DNA of 11,162 nucleotides, taken from positions 1 through 11,162 of the forward strand of contig JAUNWB010000017.1 of assembly GCA_030540535.1 (NCBI GenBank), written 5' to 3'. The translations under genes were made by a program, and so were the position numbers. The notes beneath the pieces were generated by a model that was given only the letters and a program-made list of their open reading frames with translations, did no database searches and had not been told where the DNA came from. Each line of letters opens with the position of its first letter. The first letter of the stretch is position 1. Positions 6,731-11,162 of this stretch are shown piece by piece. The stretch is from Elusimicrobiales bacterium (GTDB lineage: Bacteria > Elusimicrobiota > Elusimicrobia > Elusimicrobiales > Elusimicrobiaceae).

Positions 6731-7186
6731 ATGTATCAAAAACGCGGTTTTACGTTAATAGAATTGTTGGTTGTCGTACTGATTATCGGCATATTGTCCG
6801 CCGTGGCGCTGCCGCAATACCAAAAAGCAGTGGAAAAAGCGCGTGCGGCGGAAGCCGTAACTTTAGGACGGGCGCTGATAGAATCGCAGGAGCGGTATTA
6901 TCTTTCCAATGGTACGAGTACACAAAATTTGGAAGATTTAGACATATCCGTCCCGGAACGGACATATTTCCGTTTCAACATTCCTCACTCTGACGGTGCG
7001 ATATTTGCCTATCATCCCAAGTTGAGGTTATTTTTTGAATTTACGCCATTTTTTTCCGCATGGAAGCCGGGTGTCCAATGGTGTGTGGCCCATCGTGCTG
7101 ATTCAACGGCTAATGCAGTGTGCCGGGGATATAGCCCGACGGCAGACCATAGTGGGGAGGGCTCGGATTACTATCGTATCAATTAA
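6731..7186 (+). CDS. type IV pilin / pseudopilin-like protein, 151 aa
   Basis: The short leader MYQKRG is followed by the type III signal FTLIELLVVVLIIG. Prepilin peptidase would cut after Gly6 and methylate Phe7; the Glu at mature position 5 needed for assembly is present. The hydrophobic helix (about 7-30) continues into the amphipathic QKAVEKARAAEAVTLG. The C-terminal part carries Cys118 (in VQWCVA) and Cys131 (in AVCRG), which probably form the disulphide loop typical of short pilins. The length is normal. AAAGGAGA at 6716-6723 sets the start. The gene stands alone between divergent and convergent neighbours, with no pilus assembly genes in view, so it may be one of several scattered pilin copies or a minor pilin. 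Whether it builds a pilus, a secretion pseudopilus or a DNA-uptake fibre cannot be told from the sequence. Confidence 0.92.
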   Translation: MYQKRGFTLIELLVVVLIIGILSAVALPQYQKAVEKARAAEAVTLGRALIESQERYYLSNGTSTQNLEDLDISVPERTYFRFNIPHSDGAIFAYHPKLRLFFEFTPFFSAWKPGVQWCVAHRADSTANAVCRGYSPTADHSGEGSDYYRIN

Positions 7187-8148
7187 GCTGCTTGTTGCAA
7201 ATTGTATTCCAAAATCCGCTCTTGAATGTTAAAAGGGCGGATTTTATTTAGCTTGAGTTCCCGTACGGCTGTTTCCAACAAAGCGGATTTATCCGTCGTG
7301 GCGGACGCGTAAAAACGCCCGGCGTTTAAAAGCGCGTCTTCCGGCGCAAGGCCGATGAGTTCGCTTCCTGTTACGGTGATACCGTGCTGTGCGGCTTCTT
7401 TTCGGCATGCTTCAAACGTTTGCGCGAGGCCGGTGGTTTTGTAATCGGTTAAATTAAAAGACACCTGCGCACAATGGTAATCCGCCATGTACCAGCCGAT
7501 GGCTTTTAACGCGGGCAGGCCGCCGTTTTTTTCGCGCAGAACAGAAGCGATTTGTTTGGCGGCGGTTACGTCCTGCGTGTTTAAAGATACGTTAAACGCA
7601 ATTAAAAAATTTCGTGCGCCGATAACGGTTGAACCCGTTTTTTTGACAGAGAGGGAAAATTCCCGCGGGCCGAAATCGGGCGGAAGTTCTTTCAGTTTCT
7701 GCGGCAAACTTTCGTATTCGCCTTTGCGGATAAACGCCAGGTTTTTGCGTTCTGGCGTTTGTGCGTTTGCTTCGTACAGATAAACGGGAAGATGCAATTT
7801 TTCCGCCGCGTCCCGCGCCAGCTGCCGGGCCTGTTGCGCGGCTTCGGCAAGCGTCATGTTTTTAACGGGAACAAACGGGCAGACGTCCACTGCGCCTATC
7901 CGCGGGTGCGCGCCGGAGTGAAAACGCATGTCAACCATTTCTGTCGCCGCTTGGATAAGCGCAAACGCGCTTTGGCGTACGTCGTCCGGTTCGCCCGCCA
8001 GCGTAAAAACGGTACGGTTGGCGTCCGCGTTGGAATCGATGTGCAGTACGCGCGCGGGAGAGGCATTTTTTACCCGCATGGCGATGTGCTTAATAACGTC
8101 CGTTCGGCGTCCTTCGGAAATGTTGGGGACCGCTTCCATTATTTTCAT
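7183..8148 (-). CDS. ftcD: glutamate formimidoyltransferase (single-domain FtcD), 321 aa
   Basis: The enzyme moves the formimino group from formiminoglutamate to tetrahydrofolate, linking histidine breakdown to one-carbon metabolism. Motifs seen are EAVPNISEGRR (5-15), ADANRTVFTLAG (41-52), and FHSGAHPRIGAVDVCPF (76-92) with His81 at the position of the catalytic His82 of mammalian FTCD, then GPREFSLSVKKTG and VIGARNFLIAFNVSLNT. The length matches the transferase part alone (N- and C-subdomains); there is no cyclodeaminase domain. No other histidine-utilisation gene lies in the window. The start chosen puts MKIMEAVPN at the N-terminus as in the family; no clear ribosome binding site precedes it, and TATAAT lies only 6 bases upstream of the ATG. 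Its stop shares TTAA with the convergent pilin gene. Confidence 0.94.
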   Translation of the reverse strand: MKIMEAVPNISEGRRTDVIKHIAMRVKNASPARVLHIDSNADANRTVFTLAGEPDDVRQSAFALIQAATEMVDMRFHSGAHPRIGAVDVCPFVPVKNMTLAEAAQQARQLARDAAEKLHLPVYLYEANAQTPERKNLAFIRKGEYESLPQKLKELPPDFGPREFSLSVKKTGSTVIGARNFLIAFNVSLNTQDVTAAKQIASVLREKNGGLPALKAIGWYMADYHCAQVSFNLTDYKTTGLAQTFEACRKEAAQHGITVTGSELIGLAPEDALLNAGRFYASATTDKSALLETAVRELKLNKIRPFNIQERILEYNLQQAA

Positions 8149-8154
8149 AAAACC

Positions 8155-8160
8155 ATTATA
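8155..8160 (-). promoter_or_regulatory. possible -10 box for ftcD, suggesting a leaderless start
   Basis: On the minus strand an exact TATAAT is followed by GGTTTT and then the ftcD ATG. This is the spacing expected if transcription began at or next to the start codon. No Shine-Dalgarno site is present. No good -35 hexamer is seen 16-18 bases further up, so the call is weak. Confidence 0.35.
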
Positions 8161-8224
8161 AATTTTTTAGTTTGGCTCCGCCGAAAAAAATTTAATAATA
8201 ATTTGTGTTATTTGTTCGGATTTA

Positions 8225-8233
8225 TGCTACAAT
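8225..8233 (+). promoter_or_regulatory. extended -10 promoter of the cold-shock gene
   Basis: TGCTACAAT matches the extended -10 form TGnTATAAT with one change in the hexamer. No clear -35 is visible at 17 bases, which extended -10 promoters tolerate. Transcription would start near 8240, leaving a leader of about 54 bases. Confidence 0.55.
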
Positions 8234-8240
8234 AACTATA

Positions 8241-8263
8241 GATACTTATTAAGTTTAAGTATC
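8241..8263 (+). promoter_or_regulatory. hairpin at the predicted 5' end of the csp mRNA
   Basis: GATACTTA (8241-8248) is a perfect reverse complement of TAAGTATC (8256-8263), with a 7-base loop TTAAGTT. It begins where transcription is predicted to start. It could be a 5' stabilising hairpin, a temperature-sensitive leader element, or a DNA operator dyad; the sequence cannot separate these. Confidence 0.6.
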
Positions 8264-8293
8264 TGATAATTAATAAAAGGAAGTATTTGTAAA

Positions 8294-8497
8294 ATGCCTA
8301 AAGGAAAAGTTAAGTGGTTTAATGACCAGAAAGGTTACGGCTTTGTAACCCCCGAAGACGGTTCTAAAGATCTCTTTGTTCACTATCAGGAAATCCAGGG
8401 CGACGGTTTCAAAACCTTGGCCGAAGGCCAGGAAGTGGAATTCGAAGTCGTGGAATCCGAAAAAGGCCCGAAAGCCGTTAAAGTCGTCAAACTTTAA
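8294..8497 (+). CDS. CspA-family cold-shock protein, 67 aa
   Basis: This is a single cold-shock domain covering the whole protein: [18 protein letters not shown] with RNP1 KGYGFV (13-18), then RNP2-like LFVHY (27-31), and a basic end PKAVKVVKL. It binds single-stranded RNA and DNA through the exposed aromatics (Trp8, Phe9, Tyr15, Phe17, Phe28, His30, Tyr31) and acts as an RNA chaperone. The length of 67 is typical. AAGGAAG at 8277-8283 lies 10 bases ahead of the ATG. The gene is a stand-alone transcript, with its own promoter, a structured leader and a strong terminator. Whether it is cold-induced or constitutive cannot be told from the coding sequence; many genomes hold several copies. Confidence 0.97.
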   Translation: MPKGKVKWFNDQKGYGFVTPEDGSKDLFVHYQEIQGDGFKTLAEGQEVEFEVVESEKGPKAVKVVKL

Positions 8498-8512
8498 TTT
8501 TTGGAAGACTTT

Positions 8513-8545
8513 AAAAAAGCCCGGGTTAACCCCCGGGCTTTTTTT
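8513..8545 (+). terminator. intrinsic terminator of the csp gene
   Basis: GCCCGGG (8519-8525) pairs with CCCGGGC (8532-8538) around the loop TTAACC, followed by seven T. Six A before the stem can pair with the T run, so it could also stop transcription arriving on the minus strand. Confidence 0.92.
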
Positions 8546-8555
8546 GTGTACCGAA

Positions 8556-8578
8556 AACCACCGGCTAGGCCGGTGGTT
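8556..8578 (+). repeat. IS left-end hairpin
   Basis: AACCACCGGC (8556-8565) pairs perfectly with GCCGGTGGTT (8569-8578) around the 3-base loop TAG. The tip CCGGCTAGGCCGG is nearly the same as the right-end tip CCGGCTACGCCGG, as expected for paired TnpA recognition hairpins. Confidence 0.85.
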
Positions 8579-8612
8579 CAGTAAAGGTTAACCGGTGAGT
8601 CAGAAAGCAAAA

Positions 8613-8666
8613 CTCCTTTTGCTAGAATAGATTGCCTGTAGTAGCAGGCAATCAAGCAAAAGGAGG
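8613..8666 (+). promoter_or_regulatory. tnpA leader stem-loop that hides the ribosome binding site
   Basis: CTCCTTTTGCT (8613-8623) is an exact reverse complement of AGCAAAAGGAG (8655-8665), which contains most of the Shine-Dalgarno site AAGGAGG (8660-8666). Inside it a second perfect stem, GATTGCCTG (8630-8638) with CAGGCAATC (8645-8653), closes a TAGTAG loop. Together they form a long two-part hairpin that would block ribosome access to tnpA. Known IS200 elements limit transposase translation with a similar leader fold. Confidence 0.85.
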
Positions 8667-8674
8667 TCATTGAT

Positions 8675-9130
8675 ATGGACAATGACATAAATAAATTATC
8701 ACATACGAGTTGGAACTGCAAGTATCACATAGTGTTTGCACCGAAATACAGGCGACAGGTATTTTATAAGCAAAAGAGGGTAGAAATAGGGAAAATACTG
8801 CGCAAGTTATGTGAATGGAAAGGGGCAAAAATAGAGGAAGCGGAAGTATGTCCGGACCATATTCACATGTTAGTATCCATACCTCCGAAATATAGTATCG
8901 CGGTGTTCATGGGGTACTTGAAAGGGAAGAGCAGTCTGTTAATATACGAGCAGTGGAGGAATATACAGTATAAGTATAGGAACCGTGAGTTTTGGTGCCG
9001 GGGATACTATGTGGATACGGTAGGGAAGAACAAAGTGAAGATAGCGGAATATATAAAAAATCAGTTGAGAGAAGATAAATTGGGAGCGCAGTTGCCATTT
9101 GATAAAAGCCCGTGGGATGAGCGGAAGTGA
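8675..9130 (+). CDS. tnpA: IS200/IS605-family TnpA transposase, 151 aa
   Basis: TnpA is a Y1 HUH single-strand transposase that cuts and rejoins the DNA strand next to the end hairpins. The sequence shows CKYHIVFAPKYRRQVF (15-30), the metal-binding HUH motif as His62-Ile-His64 in CPDHIHMLVSIP, the FMGYLKGKSS helix region (78-87), FWCRGYYVDTVG (106-117), and the catalytic Tyr126 in AEYIKNQ with Gln130 nearby as the likely third metal ligand. All active-site residues are present and the length is normal, so the protein should be functional. The start is 8 bases after AAGGAGG (8660-8666), which lies inside a leader hairpin. No TnpB or OMEGA-type nuclease gene follows. Confidence 0.97.
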   Translation: MDNDINKLSHTSWNCKYHIVFAPKYRRQVFYKQKRVEIGKILRKLCEWKGAKIEEAEVCPDHIHMLVSIPPKYSIAVFMGYLKGKSSLLIYEQWRNIQYKYRNREFWCRGYYVDTVGKNKVKIAEYIKNQLREDKLGAQLPFDKSPWDERK

Positions 9131-9152
9131 ACGCGAGCGACAGGCAGTTGAG

Positions 9153-9192
9153 AGGCGTTCCACGCCTGGCTAGTAAGGAGGGGCAGGGCCCC
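9153..9192 (+). repeat. two small hairpins after tnpA, ahead of the IS right end
   Basis: AGGCG (9153-9157) pairs with CGCCT (9163-9167), and GGGGC (9180-9184) pairs with GCCCC (9188-9192). With the right-end hairpin they form a row of three stems after the tnpA stop. They could be part of the RNA 3' end or of the transposition end complex. Confidence 0.5.
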
Positions 9193-9203
9193 AATGTGAA
9201 AAA

Positions 9204-9222
9204 CCCCCGGCTACGCCGGGGG
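9204..9222 (+). repeat. IS right-end hairpin
   Basis: CCCCCGGC (9204-9211) pairs perfectly with GCCGGGGG (9215-9222) around the loop TAC. It matches the left-end hairpin in stem tip and loop size, which supports both as the ends of one element. Confidence 0.82.
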
Positions 9223-9232
9223 ATATTTATTT

Positions 9233-9254
9233 CTGCCCTTTTGGGCGGTTTTTT
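9233..9254 (+). terminator. intrinsic terminator between the IS and the MATE gene
   Basis: CTGCCC pairs with GGGCGG (one T-G wobble) around TTTT, followed by six T (9249-9254). It should stop reading from the IS or from csp into the MATE gene, yet it lies only about 20 bases before the MATE ATG, so MATE transcription must begin within or just after it, or read through it. Confidence 0.65.
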
Positions 9255-9274
9255 GTAAGGAGGAGTGGCCGTAA

Positions 9275-10639
9275 ATGAGTAAGAAATATGCCCAGGCTTC
9301 GTTGGGCGAGTTGTGGCACCTGGCGTATCCGTTAATTGTGTTAATGGCGTCGCAGGTGGTAATGCAGTTTGCGGACCGCATGTTTTTGGCGTGGCATTCG
9401 CATGAAGCACTGGCCGCGTGCGTTCCGGCCGGCGTGCTGGCGATGACGTTCGCTTCTATGTTTATGGGGCTTGCCAGTTACACCAGCGTTTTTATTTCGC
9501 AGTATTACGCCAAGAAAAAATACGCGTCCGTTACCGTATCTTTGTGGCAGGGCGTGCTTTTGGCGGTGATGTCTTCGCTCCTGTTGGCGGGGCTGACGCC
9601 GGCGGGTTTTGCGCTGATTAACGCGTTCGGGCACGAAGCGCAGGTGCGCGCGCTGGAACTTAAATACTTTGGCATTTTAAATTTGTTTGGCGGCTTGGCG
9701 GTTATCAATAATGCGCTCGCAAGTTTTTTCAGCGGACGCGGGCAAACCAAAATCCCGATGTGGACGGCGCTTATCGGCAATTTGATAAATATTGGGCTCG
9801 ATTATGTAATGATTTTCGGCAAACTCGGCTTCCCGGAGATGGGCATCGCCGGGGCCGCGTGGGGAACGATTATCAGCCAGGGCACCATCACGGCAATGTT
9901 CGGCGCGCTGATTTTTGCGCGCAAAAACCGGACGGAATACAAAATCAGCAAGCTGGCCGGGTTTTACAAGCCGGTATTTTCGCGTTTGTTGCGTTTCGGG
10001 CTGCCTAACGGGTTCGGGTTTTTGATGGATATTCTGTCTTTCACCTTGTTTACTTTTATGGTGGGGAATATCGACACGATTTCCCTGCAGGCAAGCAACG
10101 TTGTTATGTCCATGCAGCCGGTGGTGTTTACGGTGATTTTGGGCCTGGGGATTGGTATCCAGATTTTGGTCAGTAAATACCAAGGGTTAAAACGGGCCGA
10201 TTTAAGTGTGCGCGTGGTTAAAAATGCGTGCAAAATCGGTTATACGTACGCGTTTGGAATCGGAATTTTATTCTTCTTCGGCGCGCCCCTGTTTGTGAAC
10301 CTGTTTATTCCGCCGTCGTCGGCCGATGCGGCGGCGATTGCGGCCAAGACGTATCCGCTTATCAAACTGGTAAGTTTCTTTGTTATTTTCGACGCCACTT
10401 ACCTGATTTTCGGCGAAGCCATCCGCGGTGCAGGCGACACCAAATTCTATATGTATGTGATGTTGTTTTGCGCCTGGGGGATGTTGATTCCCGGCACGTG
10501 GTACATTGTATACAAACTGCAATTATCCGTGTTTTGGGTGTGGAGCTGGCTGACGTTTTACGCCGGCGTAACGGCGGTGCTGATGCTGTGGCGGTTCTTC
10601 CGCGGCAAGTGGAAAAGCATTGTGGTTACGGCGGGTTAA
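9275..10639 (+). CDS. MATE-family efflux transporter, 454 aa
   Basis: This is an inner-membrane exporter of the multidrug and toxin extrusion family, which uses a Na+ or H+ gradient to expel cationic or other small compounds. It has the family layout of two homologous halves, each with about six membrane segments, and the total length of 454 is standard. Motifs seen are LAYPLIVLMASQVVMQFADR (16-35), SGRGQTKIP (153-161), NIGLDYVMIFG (172-182) and GIAGAAWGTIISQ (190-202). The second half repeats the pattern with GLPNGFG (242-248) and RGAGDTK (384-390). The start is set by AAGGAGGAG (9257-9265), 9 bases before the ATG. A terminator immediately upstream suggests its promoter lies very close. It is followed 16 bases later by an acyltransferase gene on the same strand. 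The substrate cannot be predicted. Confidence 0.94.
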   Translation: MSKKYAQASLGELWHLAYPLIVLMASQVVMQFADRMFLAWHSHEALAACVPAGVLAMTFASMFMGLASYTSVFISQYYAKKKYASVTVSLWQGVLLAVMSSLLLAGLTPAGFALINAFGHEAQVRALELKYFGILNLFGGLAVINNALASFFSGRGQTKIPMWTALIGNLINIGLDYVMIFGKLGFPEMGIAGAAWGTIISQGTITAMFGALIFARKNRTEYKISKLAGFYKPVFSRLLRFGLPNGFGFLMDILSFTLFTFMVGNIDTISLQASNVVMSMQPVVFTVILGLGIGIQILVSKYQGLKRADLSVRVVKNACKIGYTYAFGIGILFFFGAPLFVNLFIPPSSADAAAIAAKTYPLIKLVSFFVIFDATYLIFGEAIRGAGDTKFYMYVMLFCAWGMLIPGTWYIVYKLQLSVFWVWSWLTFYAGVTAVLMLWRFFRGKWKSIVVTAG

Positions 10640-10655
10640 TAGGAGGCCTGTTTTG

Positions 10656-11162
10656 ATGATCAAGCAAAGAGTGGTATGGCTGGATGTATTGCGCATATTT
10701 TCCGCTTTTTTAATTGTGTGCATACATGTTTCCTCCCATTATGTGGAAAAATTACTCTCTTACGGTTCGGTCGGCTGGGTGTGTGCTGATATTTATTTGG
10801 CCCTTTGCCGTTGCGCCGTACCTGTATTTGTTATGATTAGCGGGGCCGTTTTTCTCAACCCGGAGAAAGATATTTCACTGAAACTCATTTACCGTAAATA
10901 TATTTGGCACCTGTTAACGGTATTATTGGCTTGGGCATCCGTTCATTTTGTTGTGGTGGACGTATGGCTGGGGCAAACGCCTTCTGCTTCTTGGGGAAGC
11001 GTGTATTTTATGTCGGTGGTTACGTATTGGTTTTTACCTATGATTATGGGCCTGTATGCGTTGTCCCCCGTCTTTCGGGCTGTGGTCTCGCAAAGTAATA
11101 AAAAGCTCTTGGCGTATTCGGTTGGCCTGGGATTGGTCTGGGGCGTGCTTGCTCCCGTGGTG
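10656..11162 (+). CDS. acyltransferase-3 family membrane protein, N-terminal part (cut by window edge)
   Basis: The frame from ATG at 10656 is open for 169 codons to the window end. It starts MIKQRVVWLDVLRIFSAF and has the family hallmark Arg13 and His24 spaced as R-x10-H in the first membrane helix, followed by AVPVFVMISGAVFLNP (54-69), a basic YRKYIWHLL, and TYWFLPMIMGLYALSPVFR (123-141). These are the blocks of integral-membrane O-acyltransferases such as OatA, OafA and WecH, which move acetyl or other acyl groups onto surface sugars, peptidoglycan or exopolysaccharide. The AVPVFVMISG form is closest to the WecH-like group. AGGAGG at 10641-10646 supports the start. It lies just after the MATE gene and probably shares its transcript. 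The target glycan is unknown. Confidence 0.93.
   Translation, partial: MIKQRVVWLDVLRIFSAFLIVCIHVSSHYVEKLLSYGSVGWVCADIYLALCRCAVPVFVMISGAVFLNPEKDISLKLIYRKYIWHLLTVLLAWASVHFVVVDVWLGQTPSASWGSVYFMSVVTYWFLPMIMGLYALSPVFRAVVSQSNKKLLAYSVGLGLVWGVLAPVV

Larger units (their letters stand above)
8551..9230 (+). mobile_element. IS200-type insertion sequence (tnpA only), approximate ends
   Basis: The element is bounded by two look-alike subterminal hairpins (8556-8578 and 9204-9222) and holds one transposase gene plus a folded leader. IS200/IS605 elements move as single strands, have hairpins rather than terminal inverted repeats and make no target duplication, so the exact borders cannot be read from one copy; those given are estimates. 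The total of about 680 bases is normal for IS200. There is no tnpB. The element lies between the csp terminator and a terminator ahead of the MATE gene, and neither neighbour gene is broken. Confidence 0.88.

Noticed and set aside
8671-9130. TnpB/OMEGA nuclease companion of the IS
   Set aside because: Nothing resembling TnpB (RuvC or zinc-finger motifs) lies in the element; the next gene is an unrelated MATE exporter.
8907-9410. 167-codon minus-strand reading frame
   Set aside because: Overlaps tnpA, both right-end structures and the start of the MATE gene in antisense; composition is Thr/Pro-rich shadow-like.
9677-10183. 168-codon minus-strand reading frame inside the MATE gene
   Set aside because: Antisense shadow of a clear membrane transporter; no coding signal of its own.
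1-11162. CRISPR array, tRNA, rRNA or phage genes
   Set aside because: No regularly spaced direct repeats, no cloverleaf-like or rRNA-like sequence and no phage structural or integrase motifs were seen on either strand.

Overview
The window looks like a chromosomal segment from a Gram-negative bacterium, most likely a gut-type member of the Elusimicrobiota. That placement is an inference from the short type IV pilin-like protein (style of the N-terminal helix and short Cys-paired C-terminus), the two outer-membrane-type lipoproteins and the DnaA-like protein. I could not run a phylogenetic search. Most genes have clear Shine-Dalgarno sites (AGGAG-type).

Layout. (1) 1-6428, all on the minus strand, reads as one tightly packed operon in the order tpiA - deoC - a 1012-residue DnaA-like AAA+ protein - a small LPP20-like lipoprotein - a FlgT-like lipoprotein - yifB/comM (cut by the window edge). 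Every junction is an overlap or a gap of at most 9 bases, so translation is probably coupled. (2) 6429-6730 is a non-coding stretch with a candidate tpiA promoter, a 12-T tract inside a candidate pilin promoter, and two inverted copies of a 30-base palindromic repeat. (3) 6731-7186 (+) encodes a type IV pilin/pseudopilin-like protein. It converges on 7183-8148 (-), a single-domain glutamate formimidoyltransferase (ftcD), and the two stop codons share one TTAA. (4) 8294-8497 (+) is a one-domain CspA-type cold-shock protein with its own extended -10 promoter, a hairpin at the predicted mRNA 5' end and a strong terminator. (5) About 8551-9230 is a complete-looking IS200-type insertion sequence with tnpA only. 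It has matching end hairpins and a leader that folds the tnpA ribosome binding site into a stem. (6) 9275-10639 (+) is a MATE-family exporter, followed by 10656 to the window end (+), an acyltransferase-3 membrane protein cut by the window edge; the two are probably co-transcribed.

How the parts may work together. tpiA and deoC are ordinary central metabolism (triose phosphate isomerisation; deoxyribose-5-phosphate cleavage, whose glyceraldehyde-3-phosphate product is a TpiA substrate). The unusual part is what follows them. A DnaA-type ATPase core is fused to a roughly 600-residue Pro/Ala/Gln-rich N-terminal region and to an unrecognised C-terminal domain in place of the DnaA DNA-binding domain, and it is translationally linked to two lipoproteins that look alike at their N-terminal domains. 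This DnaA-like/lipoprotein cluster is the best candidate here for something not yet described. No tRNA, rRNA, CRISPR array or phage module was seen.
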